DNA from: Bog-473 sp963744225
GTDB lineage: Bacteria; Actinomycetota; Acidimicrobiia; Acidimicrobiales; RAAP-2
DNA length: 64,000 bases
Direction: 5' to 3'
Assembly (NCBI GenBank): GCA_963744225.1
Contig: CAVUSV010000001.1
Coordinates: 62,001-126,000, forward strand
Shown one piece after another: positions 26,413 through 37,127 of this stretch; the stretch's first letter is position 1; every line of letters starts with the position of its first letter. The translations under genes and the position numbers were made by a program. The notes under the pieces are model-generated. The model made no database searches. It saw nothing but the letters and a program-made list of their open reading frames with translations, and was not told the origin of the DNA.

Positions 26413-28083
26413 TCAGCCGCCGACGGACACCGCACCGCCTGGGCCAGGCCCGCCGCCCTTCAATTGAAAGGCGCCGCCACCGTTACCGAACGCTCCGCCG
26501 CCGAAGCCGCCGAGGGAGTTGGTGTTGGAGGACGGGACGGGCGCGGCATAATCGGCCAGCACGACGGTCTGACCCGCACCCAGACCCGACAGCACCTGGG
26601 AATAGGTGTCGCCGACCATGCCGACCTTGATCGACTTCCGTATCAAGGTGCCGTTCGAGAGCACCTCCACGTAGGAGCGCGACCCCAGCGTCTGCACCGC
26701 CGAGGTGGGAACGGCCAGCACGTTGGTCAGCGCGCCCGTCGCGACGACGACGTTCGCGCTCGAGCCAGAGAACAGCCCGCTGGTCGACGTGGGCAGCGCG
26801 ACCACCAGCGGGTAGCTGTAACCGGACTGGCCGGACTGCACCGGGCCGACCTGGGAGACGGTGCCGGCGATGGTCCCGGAGACGCCGTCGACCTGCACGC
26901 GGGCCGAGTCGCCGATCTTGACCGACGGCACCTGGGAGCTCGAGAGCGTCCCGACCACCTCGTAGGAGTGCGTGCCGATGATCACGATCACCGAGGTGCT
27001 GGAGCCGGCGCTGACGGTGTCGCCCACGTTGATGCCCACCGAGACCACGGTCCCGCTGATGGGGCTGGTCAGATTCGCCTCGGTCAGGGATTGCTGGGCC
27101 ACAGTCAGGTTCGCCTGCGCGGAGTCGATCGCGGCCTGGTCAGCTGCGATCTGCTGGGGCGTATCGGAAGAGGCACCCGAGCCCGAGCCGTTGCCGCTTC
27201 CAGAGCCCGAACCGTTGCCGGCGGCGTTGGTGGGGCTCGAACCGTTGCCGGTGGGATTGCCGGTGGGGTTGCTGTTGGGGTTGCCGCTGCCGTTGCCGCT
27301 CCCGGTGTTCCCCGTCGCGGAGGGCGTCACCGCTGCGTCGGCCTTCGCGGACTGAGCGGAGGAGCCGCCGGACGCGCTGGGCGTTCCCTGCCCGAGGGCC
27401 TGGGACAGAGCAGCCTCGTCCTTGGCCACGGTCGCCTGGTCGGACGACACCAGTTGCTGGTCCTTTGAGACCTGGCCGAGGGCGGCCTGACAGTTCGCCG
27501 GCGTGGTCGTGGTCGTCGTCGTCGACGTCGTGCCCGTGGTCGTACCGGCGCCACACACGTGCTGCGCCTGGGCGAGGTCGGCCGCCTCCTGCTGCTGATC
27601 GGCCACCGACTTAGCCTCATCCTGCGTCAAGGTGTTCTGGGCCTGGGTGACCGTGCTCTGTGCTGCGCCCGGCGACCCACCGTGCGAGGCGGGAACCGTC
27701 GTCGTCGTCGTTGTGCTCGTCGGCGTCGAAGACGACGGGGGGTTCGATGCTGCGGAAGACTGGCTGTTCTCGTCCTGCACGAGCTTCGCCTCGTCCGCGT
27801 TGAGCGTCGACTGCGCGGAGGAGACCGCCTCGCTCAATGCCGTCGCGTCGAGCGTTCCCAACGACTGTCCCGCCGTGACCTGTTCGCCCACTGTCGCGGC
27901 GACGGTGGCCACCTTGCCCGCGACCTGGAACGACGCAGAGGCGTCGCTCACCGGCTGAACGGTGCCGACGATGGTCATGGTCTGCTGGATGTTGGCCCGA
28001 GTCACGCGTGCCATCCGGTATCCCGTGCTCCCCGCTGCGGTGGCGGCCCAGGCCGCGGCCCCGCCGCCCAGCACCAGGAGCAC
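26413..28083 (-). CDS. HlyD/MacA-like membrane-fusion adaptor, second copy
   Basis: 556 residues. N-terminal membrane anchor (VLGGGAAAWAATAAGS), biotinyl-lipoyl-like half (SASFQVAGKVATVAATVGEQVTAGQSL), long coiled-coil and low-complexity Gly/Ser/Asn region (about 210-300), second lipoyl half (LTSPISGTVVSVGINVGDTVSAG), beta-barrel and Gly-rich tail. The hydrophobic reading continues upstream of the GTG at 28083 as GTERAVVAGTLVVLL with no start codon. A GTG at 28156, overlapping the preceding stop and needing a small shift near 28145, may be the true start. Last gene of the export operon. Confidence 0.8.
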   Translation of the reverse strand: MLLVLGGGAAAWAATAAGSTGYRMARVTRANIQQTMTIVGTVQPVSDASASFQVAGKVATVAATVGEQVTAGQSLGTLDATALSEAVSSAQSTLNADEAKLVQDENSQSSAASNPPSSSTPTSTTTTTTVPASHGGSPGAAQSTVTQAQNTLTQDEAKSVADQQQEAADLAQAQHVCGAGTTTGTTSTTTTTTTPANCQAALGQVSKDQQLVSSDQATVAKDEAALSQALGQGTPSASGGSSAQSAKADAAVTPSATGNTGSGNGSGNPNSNPTGNPTGNGSSPTNAAGNGSGSGSGNGSGSGASSDTPQQIAADQAAIDSAQANLTVAQQSLTEANLTSPISGTVVSVGINVGDTVSAGSSTSVIVIIGTHSYEVVGTLSSSQVPSVKIGDSARVQVDGVSGTIAGTVSQVGPVQSGQSGYSYPLVVALPTSTSGLFSGSSANVVVATGALTNVLAVPTSAVQTLGSRSYVEVLSNGTLIRKSIKVGMVGDTYSQVLSGLGAGQTVVLADYAAPVPSSNTNSLGGFGGGAFGNGGGAFQLKGGGPGPGGAVSVGG

Positions 28084-28148
28084 GACGAGGGTGCCGGCGA
28101 CGACCGCGCGCTCGGTGCCCGGTACTTCCCCAACCGGACCGGGCGGCG

Positions 28149-29078
28149 CTAGGCACTGCCACCGCCCGCACCCCCGAAGAAGGTGCCGCCCTGCGGCCCA
28201 CCCCGGAAGCCTGCGCCACAGGACGTTGAGCCCGTCGCGGTGATCCGGACGGTGGTCGCCGTCACCGCCCCGTTCGACGCACCGGGTCCGAAGGCGCTGA
28301 CGCAGTCACCGACCGCGAGATCGGTGGAGGCGGCGGACTTGGTCGCGCTCACCGTCGTGGACCCGGATGTCGTGATCTTCAGGCCCTGCGTCTTCGGCGT
28401 GGCGGACTTGGAGCCCTTGGAAGTCCCGGACTTGCGCCCAAAGCTCCCGGGCTTGACCTGGTAGCCCGATATCGAAACCGTCGAGCCGTTGACCGCCGTG
28501 ACCTTCCCGGTCGCCAGCGTGAGCGAACCAAGACCACCAAACCGTGCCCCCGACCCCCCGGGGAACGGGGGTCGTTGCCCGCCGGCGTTGCCGCTGTTCC
28601 CGGTCCGGAAGCTGAATCCGCCGCCGCCGGGGCCCCCGACGGGGCCTGCACCACCGGGCGGGGTCCCGGCACTCGACCGGGCTGGCCCGGAACAGGATCC
28701 CGACGTCGAAGCGGGCGCGACCGAGATGCTGCGCGCCGCGATGGTCGTCTTGGACGATTTCGACGGTGTACCCGTGACGGTGACGCAGTCGCCGGCCGTC
28801 AGAACACTTACCGCCTCTGTCACCGTCTTGGAGAACTGCGTCGCGGGCGTCCAGCTCACCGTGGTCTGGCCGGTCGTGGGGCTCTGGACCTCCATGCTCG
28901 ATCCGGACAACGAGGCCACAGACCCGCTGGCGCCGAGCGGGGCCGAGGTGTTGGTCGTGGTGGCCGCGCCGGCCGCGGCCGAACCAATGATCATCGCGGC
29001 GGCGAGCGCGGTGGCGCCTGCGCTGCTGCAACGGGCCCAGCGTCCGGGGCGAGCCCGTTGGGTGGTCAGGGTCTGCAT
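28149..29078 (-). CDS. Secreted Gly-rich protein with two DUF5666-like beta domains
   Basis: 309 residues with a signal peptide (MQTLTTQRARPGRWARCSSAGATALAAAMIIGSAAAGAATT split across the first 40 residues). Two related segments, GSSMEVQSPTTGQTTVSWTP...LTAGDCVTVTG and KVTAVNGSTVSISGY...LAVGDCVSAFG, resemble DUF5666 barrels, each with a conserved GDCV. A Gly/Pro-rich linker (about 140-185) separates them. It lies between the permease and the second adaptor, which suggests an extracytoplasmic partner or cargo of the transporter; this is inference. Confidence 0.65.
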   Translation of the reverse strand: MQTLTTQRARPGRWARCSSAGATALAAAMIIGSAAAGAATTTNTSAPLGASGSVASLSGSSMEVQSPTTGQTTVSWTPATQFSKTVTEAVSVLTAGDCVTVTGTPSKSSKTTIAARSISVAPASTSGSCSGPARSSAGTPPGGAGPVGGPGGGGFSFRTGNSGNAGGQRPPFPGGSGARFGGLGSLTLATGKVTAVNGSTVSISGYQVKPGSFGRKSGTSKGSKSATPKTQGLKITTSGSTTVSATKSAASTDLAVGDCVSAFGPGASNGAVTATTVRITATGSTSCGAGFRGGPQGGTFFGGAGGGSA

Positions 29079-29102
29079 GGGAAGTTCCTCATCTCCTTGC
29101 TG

Positions 29103-30340
29103 CTATTCGCTTCGTAGAGCGTCGATGGGCGCCAGGTGCGCAGCCCGGCTGGCTGGGTAGACGCCGAAGGCGATACCGATGCCGAGTGCGACCACGAGTG
29201 CTCCCGCCATTGCTGTCGGGCTGATGGTGATCGGATCTCCGACCACGCCAGGGAGGAATGTCGCTCCAATGATCCCGAGCAGCACCCCCAGAGCCCCGCC
29301 GATGAGGCCGAGCACCGACGCCTCGACGAGGAACTGGCGCCGGATCAGTCGCGGCGTGGCGCCCAAGGCCTTCCGGAGCCCGATCTCGCGGATGCGCTCG
29401 GTCACCGAGACCAGCATGATGTTCATGACCCCGATTCCCCCGACGAGGAGCGAGATGCCGGCGACGCCGGCGAGCAGGATGGTGAGCGTGCGGTCGACCG
29501 AGGTCGCGGTCGAGATCAACGACTGCTCCGACGTGATGGTGAAGTCGGCATTGGTCGGGTTCGTGATCCCGTGGAGCTGCAGGAGCAGATGATCCGCTTC
29601 CTGGTAGGCAGCGGTCAGGTCCGCCGACGAGCGGGCCTGGAGGGCGATAGAGCTGACCGAATTGCGGGTCGTCCCACCGAAGATGCGCTGGGCGCCGGTG
29701 GTGATCGGGATGATCATCAGGTCGTCCGGGTTGGACGCGCCCGATGACGACGACGTTCCGGTGGAGGTGAGGACGCCCACCACCGTCAGCGGCACGCCGT
29801 TGACATCCACCGTCTGCCCCACCGGATCGGTGCCCCGGAAAAGCTCGGATGCCGTCGTGGCACCGAGGACGGCGACGGCGGCGTGATCGGTCACGTCCTG
29901 GTTGTCGAGGAATCGTCCCTGGGCGAGGGAGCGACCCCTGACGGTGAGCCAGGTGGGAGTCGAGCCCTGCACCGAGGTCGTCCACGTACTGGAGCCGGCG
30001 GTCAGGGTCTCCGATGACGAGGTGATCGGCGCGGCAGCCTTGACGTCGGGGGCAACGGTTGGGTTGGAGAGCGCGGCAACGTCGGACAGGGTCAGCGTCG
30101 ACGCAGTGCCGAGCGCCTGACGGATGCCGGCGCTCGAGGTCGAGCTGCCGGGGGTGATCGTGAGCACGTTGGAGCCGAGCGCGGTGATCTGCGACGTCAC
30201 CTGGGCCTGGGCACCCTCACCGAGCCCCACCGTGAGGATGACGGCGGCGATGCCAATGAGGATGCCGAGCACCGTCAGCGCCGACCGCAGGCGGTGGCTG
30301 CGCACGCCGTTGACGCCCGTCCGGAGCGTCTCGAGCCAAC

Positions 30341-30344
<4 letters not shown>
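29103..30344 (-). CDS. MacB/FtsX-type ABC transporter permease
   Basis: 413 residues. First membrane helix (LRSALTVLGILIGIAAVILTVGLGEGAQ), a large extracytoplasmic MacB_PCD domain (about 50-270) and three C-terminal helices with the FtsX signature (LLAGVAGISLLVGGIGVMNIMLVSVTERIREIGLRKALGA). This is the mechanotransmission permease of MacAB-like systems that moves substrates from the outer face rather than through the membrane. Overlaps the ATPase gene by 4 bp. Confidence 0.92.
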
Positions 30345-31080
<736 letters not shown>

Positions 31081-31084
<4 letters not shown>

Positions 31085-32367
31085 CCGCCGCCCGCCCCGT
31101 TGAACGTCTGTGGGCCACCGCCACCCACCGGGAGGTTGCCGCCGAAGCGACCGCCGGGGCCCCCGAAACGACCGCCCGGAGTGCCGCCGAAGAGGCCTCC
31201 GCCCGGGCCAGCCGCGCCTCCCTTGAACGAGATCACCTGCTCCAGGACCTTGTCCCCGGCCGCCACGCCACTGGTGATCTGGGTCTCCCCGTTGGCTGCT
31301 GCGCCCACGGTGACGGCTTTGACCACGTGCGCGCCGTTGACGACCTGGGTGACTGTCGCCTGGCCGCTCGAGTTGTACGAGATGGCGGCCGTCGGGACCT
31401 CGGTGACGTTGTTGAGCTGTTTCACGATGATGTTCACCGCGGCAGTCGAGCCGGCGAAGAGGCCAGACGGGTTCCCGGTGATGTCGATGACGACGGGGAA
31501 GGTCGTCACGTTCGAGCTCTGGCTGCCGATCAGGCTGACCGAGGCGACCGTTCCGTAGTCCGTCGTCGAGGAACCGGTGGGCACGATGGTGGCCTGGTCG
31601 CCGTCGGCGATCTGTCCGATCTGGGTGTCGTCGACCGTGGCGTTGACGATGTACGAGTTGGTGCCGACGACGACGATCTGAGCGCTCGACGATCCGGAGC
31701 TGCTGCTGCCCGACCCACCGGCGCTCACCTGCTGGCCCACCGTGAGGCTTACCGAAGCGACCGTCCCCGAGATGGTCGACGTCAACGAGGCGTCGTTGAG
31801 CGAGGTCTGCGCGCTGGACAGTGAGGACTGGGCGGAGGTCACCGCCGCCTGGTCGGAGTCGATCTGCGTCGTGGTGGCGCTCGCCGCCTCGTCGGCGGCG
31901 AGGCGGGCATTCGCCGAACTGAGCTGGGCCTGGGCCGCGGCCACCTGCTCCGCGAGAGCCGTCGAGTTCAGGGTCGCCAGCACCTCACCATTGGTGACCG
32001 TCTGACCCGCCTTGACGTTGACCGCGGTCACCGTGCCCGCCACGGCGAAGTTGAGGCTGGCCTGGCTGGCGGGTTGGATAGTGCCCGAGCTCGCCACCGT
32101 CTGCTTGATGGTGCCTGTGGTGACGGACACCGTCTCCGTGGTGACGACGAGGCCGGTGGGGCTCGAGGAGCCCGAAGTGAGCCAATAGGTAAGGCCGCCC
32201 GCACCAGCGAGCACGACGACCACGATGGCGACGATCGCAGCCCGGCGCCGTCGCCAGAACGAGATCTCACCTTGCGGGAGCTCGCCCTCATCGCCCAGCA
32301 GCAGCTCCTGGGTGACGTCGACCGGATTGTCCGCTGCCAAGGTCGACCCTGTGCGCGCCATGGCCAC
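31081..32367 (-). CDS. HlyD/MacA-like membrane-fusion adaptor, first copy
   Basis: 428 residues. A cytoplasmic N terminus is followed by one membrane helix (AAIVAIVVVVLAGAGGLTYWL), the split lipoyl domain (SLNFAVAGTVTAVNVKAGQTVTNGEVLATL and TISGTVASVSLTVGQQVSAG), a helical hairpin between them, a beta-barrel and a Gly-rich tail. With the ATPase and permease it forms a MacAB-like exporter. First gene of the operon. Starts at 32367 (MAMARTG) or 32361 are both possible. Confidence 0.9.
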
Positions 32368-32662
32368 ACTTCAGTGCGGACAAGTCACGACCAGCCGAAC
32401 GCCAGCTGTGAGCCCGCTTGGTCTTCTGCGCGTGGGCACGGAGAGTCCCCTGGTGAGAACGCGGCGCATTCCCAGAGGGTGCCCAGCGGGCCCTGGTCTG
32501 CCCCACATGGCGGCGGTGCAAGCTGTCCCGACAGCTGATCCGGGAGCAGGGAGGCGCTTGCGCCCCCCGCCGCAATGCTCCCCGGCCTCTCTGCACCGGG
32601 TCGGCTTCGGTGTCACCGCACGGCGAGCGACAGTGCGGTCACGAGCGCATACCGTGGCGTAG

Positions 32663-32932
32663 ATGCGGCACGCGACCTCTGCCGACCTAGAGCGCATCGA
32701 CGAGCTCCTCGAGTCGCTGCGCTCCCTCAGCGGGCTCGTCGAGAAGAGTCCCGGCGTCTTCTACCGACGCTCCCGGGCCTTTGTGCACTTCCACGCGGAC
32801 CCCGCCGGGCTGTTCGCCGACGCGAGGCTGCGCGCAGACGACGACGATTTCGTCCGGCTGCGGGTGACCACGCGGGCCGAGCAGGGGCGCTTCCTCCGCC
32901 AGGTGCGCCAGGCAGTGGGGGAGGAGCGGTAG
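32663..32932 (+). CDS. Conserved small actinobacterial protein, unknown function
   Basis: 89 residues, MRHATSADLERIDELLESLRSL, then KSPGVFYRRSRAFVHFHADPAGLFADARL and a C-terminal helix RFLRQVRQAVGEE. The central part, with its short strand-like FVHFH and LRVTT segments, resembles small conserved actinobacterial proteins. It is the last gene with backbone-like base use before the repeat-rich accessory region. The 295 bp upstream, to the divergent adaptor gene, contain no other gene that I can support. Confidence 0.65.
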   Translation: MRHATSADLERIDELLESLRSLSGLVEKSPGVFYRRSRAFVHFHADPAGLFADARLRADDDDFVRLRVTTRAEQGRFLRQVRQAVGEER

Positions 32933-33319
32933 CCTCATCCGCCATTGCTGTTTTTGGCCTGAGTCTCGTCAGTGTCACCAGCCTGTCGTACGAGGCACCC
33001 CGCTGCGTTCGTGGGAACTGGCCATAGATTCTGTCTTGTGCGGACAGCCGTTTCGATTTCGGATTTCGACCGCCATCGAGGGAATATGGAAACCCAAGGC
33101 TTCGACCTCGTTGAATGGCACCTGGGCGAGGTATCGGAGTTGTGCGACGGACTGAAATCAGTCAACGACGTGCAAGTCGTCATCGCTCACTTTGATCGAC
33201 GCTCAGGATTCGCTCGATAACCGGAACGAGCGAGCGCCACCAACCCGGCCTGCTGGGACACCAACCTCGAGCCTGATTGCGATGAGCAAAGTTGGGGGCA
33301 TTGACGACCCGTATGGACT
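32933..33319. other. Boundary region without a confident gene
   Basis: A possible 44-residue reading (METQGFDLVEWHLGEV from 33086 to 33220) looks protein-like but is too short to support alone. Around 33237-33263 the sequence AACCCGGCCTGCTGGGACACC resembles the right half of the dispersed palindromic repeat in a decayed form (CCCGGC, short spacer, GGGACACC). GC content and codon pattern drop here relative to the upstream operons, marking the left edge of the accessory region. Confidence 0.4.
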
Positions 33320-33712
33320 TTGCCACCCAGCGATAGCGCTCAGGCGGGGCGTCCGACCGGCCGACAGCGGGTAGCGGTCATCGCACTCCTGGCCGCCATC
33401 GGGTTGGGTGTCGTCTATCCGGCCGTTGCCGCCGTTCTTCGCCGGAAGGATTACGGAACTTTCGCCTTCTGGATGGTCCCAAATCGGATCGACGACTGCG
33501 GGCGGAGGTATTACGACGGCGGACCTCAACGAGGAAGCCCTGCGTTGTTCGAGTCACAAGACAGCGAGAAGGGCGCAAAATGGAGCGTCTCATCTTGGAC
33601 GTTCAGTGGGCGCTCGATCTACGCCGACGCAGCCCCACTGAGTCCGCCGAGCTACACGGTGTGCACGATGGAGCTTTACCTCCCACTCGCCGACGGCAGA
33701 TGGGAGACCTAG
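33320..33712 (+). CDS. Membrane-anchored or secreted hypothetical protein
   Basis: 130 residues from a TTG at 33320. An N-terminal basic region is followed by a hydrophobic helix (VAVIALLAAIGLGVVYPAVAAVL), then an extracytoplasmic-type domain with FAFWMVPNRIDDCGRRYYDGG and YTVCTMELYLPL. The two cysteines could form a disulfide. No family is recognised. The start is uncertain because no ATG or clear ribosome binding site precedes the hydrophobic segment. Confidence 0.5.
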   Translation: MPPSDSAQAGRPTGRQRVAVIALLAAIGLGVVYPAVAAVLRRKDYGTFAFWMVPNRIDDCGRRYYDGGPQRGSPALFESQDSEKGAKWSVSSWTFSGRSIYADAAPLSPPSYTVCTMELYLPLADGRWET

Positions 33713-33883
33713 GGCCTCAGCGGCGGTCCCTGAGGCATATCCGCGTTCGGGGCACGCCTGGCAGACTTGCAAGGCCGGAGGACTTCCACCTTTCTGATAC
33801 GCGATGACTCTGCTGACCGGTCGACGTCAAATAGAAGACACGGCTCCGCGCAGTGTCGCCGGACTACCAGAAAGGAAGACGTA

Positions 33884-34408
33884 ATGGACATCATCAACCT
33901 GGGTGCGACGGACGGGCTGCCCCCAGTGAACTGGGCGAACGTCGTCGAAAAGCTCGATGACGGATCGCCACCGGCTCCCGACGCCCACAACGCTCGCACG
34001 ACGTGGCTCTCGACAGTGAACGAGGACGGGAGCCCGCACGTGACTGCTGTCGGTGCGCTCTGGCTGGACGGAAGTTTCTGGTTCCAGACCGGATCGGGTA
34101 CCCGGAAGGGCCGCAACGTCGCCCGCGACCGGCGCTGCTCGATCGCGGTGTCGATTCGCGATGCAGATGTTGTCGCCGAAGGTGAGGCAGAGCGGGAGAC
34201 GGACCCGGCCACACTGACGCGCCTCGCCAAAGCCTGGGCGGATCAGGGGTGGCCCGCCGAGGTGGATGAGAACGGGGCCGGTATCACCGCCCCGTTCAAC
34301 GCTCCGTCGCAGGGACCACCGCCGTGGAACGTATTTCGCATCAAGCCACATTCGGTGACCGTGGTACTGGGCACCGAGCCGGGGGGGCTGACTCGCTTCA
34401 GGTTCTAA
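33884..34408 (+). CDS. Pyridoxamine 5'-phosphate oxidase-like FMN/F420-binding protein
   Basis: 174 residues from the ATG at 33884, which follows AAAGGAAGAC. Split-barrel signatures are TTWLSTVNEDGSPHVTAVGALWLDGSFWFQTGSGTRKGRNVARDRRCSIAVS and a C-terminal VFRIKPHSVTVVLGTEPGGLTRFRF. The family reduces or oxidises small molecules with FMN or F420; the cofactor is not determinable here, although a cofG gene in the window makes F420 possible. Stand-alone gene in the accessory region. Confidence 0.85.
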   Translation: MDIINLGATDGLPPVNWANVVEKLDDGSPPAPDAHNARTTWLSTVNEDGSPHVTAVGALWLDGSFWFQTGSGTRKGRNVARDRRCSIAVSIRDADVVAEGEAERETDPATLTRLAKAWADQGWPAEVDENGAGITAPFNAPSQGPPPWNVFRIKPHSVTVVLGTEPGGLTRFRF

Positions 34409-34674
34409 CCGCAACCCCGCGAGGGGCGGTCCGGTATTTGCCGACTGAGGGTTGAGTGAGAGCTCCACCGCACTGTCTTAAACTGGCCGCTTCAAGAGAG
34501 GTCCAGACGATGTCAGCAGGGTCCATCGCCAGATCATGGCTGAGCGGTGAACGGCCTGCCACCGTTTTGCGCCGGGTGGCGTCCCGTCCCGGGCGGGGCA
34601 GTATCAATGTTTGGTGGCACCTACGACGGCAAAAGCAGCCAGCACTGCAGATCGAGTGAGTTAGCCTTCGCTTG

Positions 34675-34926
34675 ATGTCTTCACGGCTCGACAAGTCGTG
34701 GATGGTGCTCGCCAGTCATCAGACCGACGAAGCCAATCGCTGCGTGGATATCTTCTCGCGGCCCGATGGAACATTCGGTTTCGAAGAGTTCCGCAGGGAT
34801 CCTGAGGACATGGGCGCGTGGACGCCGGTCACCTACTTCTCGGGTCTTGAATACCCGGCAGAGAGTAACGCTGTCGCCGCGGCGAGACGTGCCGTCTCCT
34901 GGCTCGGTCCACTCCTGGATCGCTGA
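34675..34926 (+). CDS. Conserved small protein of unknown function
   Basis: 83 residues, MSSRLDKSWMVLASHQTDEA then CVDIFSRPDGTFGFEEFRRDPEDMG and AVAAARRAVSWLGPLL. The central motif with FGFEEFRRDPED recurs in small orphan proteins of diverse bacteria. ATG at 34675, directly after a TTG that could serve as an alternative start. No functional assignment. Confidence 0.7.
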   Translation: MSSRLDKSWMVLASHQTDEANRCVDIFSRPDGTFGFEEFRRDPEDMGAWTPVTYFSGLEYPAESNAVAAARRAVSWLGPLLDR

Positions 34927-34992
34927 GACGCCCCCGGGCACCCCTCACGGTATACGGGACGCCCGAGTGAACTCCAGAGGCATGCTGTACGG

Positions 34993-35490
34993 GTGGGCCA
35001 TGATGGAGAACTGCGGATAAGGAGTCAAGCAGTTGGAGCCGGGGAGACCTGCCGCAGGATCTTGAACACTCTTCCGACCTGGTTCGGCATTCCAGCCTCA
35101 GTTGAGGACTACGTCGCCACCGCCGATCGGTCGCCCACTGTCATTGCATCACTCGGAGATGAGGACGTGGGACTTCTCTCGCTCCTGAGACATAGCCGGT
35201 ACGCCGCCGAGGTCTACGTGATGGCCGTGCTGCCGGAGCTTCATCGCCAAGGCATTGGCCGGGCATTGCTCGGGCGTGGCGAAAGCGTGTTGGCCGCGGA
35301 CGGCGTGGAATTTCTCCAAGTGATGAAGACGCTTGCTCCGAGCAAGCCCGACGACGGGTACGACAAGACGCGAGCGTTCTATCTCGCTTACGGCTTCCGA
35401 CCACTGGAAGAGTTCCGAAACTTGTGGGGCCCCGAAAACCCGGCTCTACAGATGGTCAAGGTCATTCCCAGAGTGGGTGTGGCTCAGTAA
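34993..35490 (+). CDS. GNAT family acetyltransferase
   Basis: 165 residues from a GTG at 34993. Shows the GNAT opening (ETCRRILNTLPTWFGIPASVEDYVATAD), core strand IASLGDEDVGLLSLLRH, the acetyl-CoA segment VYVMAVLPELHRQGIGRALLGRGE and C-terminal YDKTRAFYLAYGFRPLEEF. Substrate unknown. Its TAA lies immediately before a right-half copy of the dispersed palindromic repeat, as expected for a gene-plus-repeat unit. Confidence 0.85.
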   Translation: MGHDGELRIRSQAVGAGETCRRILNTLPTWFGIPASVEDYVATADRSPTVIASLGDEDVGLLSLLRHSRYAAEVYVMAVLPELHRQGIGRALLGRGESVLAADGVEFLQVMKTLAPSKPDDGYDKTRAFYLAYGFRPLEEFRNLWGPENPALQMVKVIPRVGVAQ

Positions 35491-35516
35491 CCCCGCCCGG
35501 CGAACCGGGGCACATG
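35489..35516 (+). repeat. Palindromic repeat, right half
   Basis: CCCGGCG then AACC then GGGGCAC; begins at the stop codon of the GNAT gene. The left arm and loop are missing. Confidence 0.6.
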
Positions 35517-35536
35517 AGCGGCAATACGCTGCGACC

Positions 35537-36280
35537 ATGGCAGACCGGGAACGGACCTTTTCACGGGCGTTGGCAACGATCGCCCTGTCGTCCGTTCTTA
35601 GCGTCCTCGTGGTAGCCACCGGCGGCGCGCAGACAAGGGCTGCGGCCGCGGATCACCCCTCGACTTCGTCTCTTGAGACATCGCATGCCATCCCTCAGCT
35701 CCTTTCGGCCCCGAGCCTCTTGCAAGACGAATGTGCCTTGGCGGCATCTCGGTTGGGGTTCGCCGTACCCTGTCCGGAACTCGTGCCCACGATCTCTGGC
35801 CGTGCGATGTCGTGCCCTCGTCCCGTCGGTGCCGCCACGACGACCTCGTGTGTCGGGCTGGAGGGAGCGGCTCAGTACTCCATCTTCTTCCTCGAGTTCT
35901 TTGGGTTCGATGTACCCAGGCGCTATTCGGGAATCGATGGCAAACCTGTTGGCCATTTGACCCTTGAGGCTCATCGGTTCGCAGATGATCCGCTGAAGCC
36001 ATGTATTGGCGGAAAAGAGATAGCAACGGTACGTGTCGGGATCTGGACGACGAGCGAGTTCACCTGCCCAAACGACAGCTCATTCATCGAGCGGAATGCG
36101 ATGCATGGAGAGGGCGTCTACGTCGGTCACCTCGCCCTCGCATGGAAGGCAGGCGGGATCAGCTACATCGCCAGCGCCCATGGTCATGGGACGGCGAACC
36201 TCACCCTCTTGAAGAAGTTCGTAAATTCGATAAAGCTCATACCGCCGGGTAGTTCGTCAGGTGACCGCCACGACGGGTAG
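35537..36280 (+). CDS. Secreted protein of unknown function
   Basis: 247 residues beginning MADRERTFSRALATIALSSV, a signal peptide with likely cleavage after the GGAQTRAAA stretch. The mature part has six cysteines (LLQDECALAASRLGFAVPCPE, SCPRPVG, TSCVGLEG, KPCIGG, FTCPND) and ends in a helix TLLKKFVNSIKLI. No family recognised. The start at 35537 is the first ATG giving a signal peptide. It is bounded on both sides by copies of the dispersed repeat. Confidence 0.7.
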   Translation: MADRERTFSRALATIALSSVLSVLVVATGGAQTRAAAADHPSTSSLETSHAIPQLLSAPSLLQDECALAASRLGFAVPCPELVPTISGRAMSCPRPVGAATTTSCVGLEGAAQYSIFFLEFFGFDVPRRYSGIDGKPVGHLTLEAHRFADDPLKPCIGGKEIATVRVGIWTTSEFTCPNDSSFIERNAMHGEGVYVGHLALAWKAGGISYIASAHGHGTANLTLLKKFVNSIKLIPPGSSSGDRHDG

Positions 36281-36283
36281 TTA

Positions 36284-36331
36284 CGTGGTGCCGAACCGTC
36301 GCATCCTCCCGGCAATGTCCTGGGGCACCTG
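36284..36331 (+). repeat. Palindromic repeat copy
   Basis: GTGGTGCCGAAC, loop CATCCTCCCGGC, variable AATGTCCT, then GGGGCACC. Directly follows the stop of the secreted-protein gene. Confidence 0.65.
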
Positions 36332-36357
36332 TGCAGTGAACGCCCTACGCTCAATGC

Positions 36358-37027
36358 ATGGTCCGACAGAGCGACCAACCGCTCCCACCCCGCCTTCCAT
36401 CAGACCTCTCATCGCAACGTGACCTGAGGCTCACGGAGGAAGTTGATCTCTACCGCCTGACGATCCAGGGTGAGTTTTCCGGCGCTTACGGAGCAGGAAT
36501 GACGATCGAGGAGTCGCACATTGTGCAGGCGTCGTTCGTGGGTGCAGATCTCAGTCGCCTTCGACTTGTCGATGTCTTGGTGGAAGAGAGCGATTTCTCA
36601 GGGGCAGACATGCAAGAAGCAGCGTTCACGCGGTCACATTCAGGGGTTGTCGAATGTCAGGCGCGTCGATCCTCTCGCCCAACTTCAAGACGTCACCTTT
36701 TCTGAGTGCAAGCTCGACGGGGTCAACTTCCGAATGAGCACAGGCGACCGAGTGGTCTTCGACCACGTCAACCTGCGGCAAGGTGAGTTGACATCCGCAC
36801 ACCTGAAGTCTGCATGCTTCTTTGACTGTGACATGGAGGAGACCGACGTGTCGCAAGCGGTGCTGCCAGCGGCTCGATTCCACGGTTCGCTTCTGTCCGG
36901 CATCAAAGGGGGCGAATACCTGAGAGATGTCGTGATTGACAGTTCCCAGGTTCTGCCGCTGGCCACTCGCGTCTTCTCTGCGCTCGACATCAGAATCCAA
37001 GACGACAGGAATGCTCCACGACGCTGA
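36358..37027 (+). pseudogene. Pentapeptide-repeat protein, broken by two frameshifts
   Basis: The first part (to about 36635) reads LTEEVDLYRLTIQGEFSGAYG and then pentapeptide repeats SFVGADLSRLRLVDVLVEESDFSGADMQEAAF. The next few repeats, VTFRGCRMSG, lie in the +2 frame and the rest, LQDVTFSECKLDGVNFRM to FSALDIRIQDDR, in the +1 frame to a TGA at 37027. Two single-base losses, near 36632 and 36660, would rebuild one right-handed beta-helix protein of about 223 residues. It may be real decay or sequence error. Just after the stop, 37035-37054 can form a GTTCCCC/GGGGAAC hairpin. Confidence 0.7.
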
Positions 37028-37127
37028 ACCAGCCGTTCCCCTGGATCGGGGAACCACCCAAAGTCTGGGGGTAGGGGGCGCTGTCGACGTCTCGACGAGG
37101 GTCTCGCCGCTCGACGGCGACGGACGC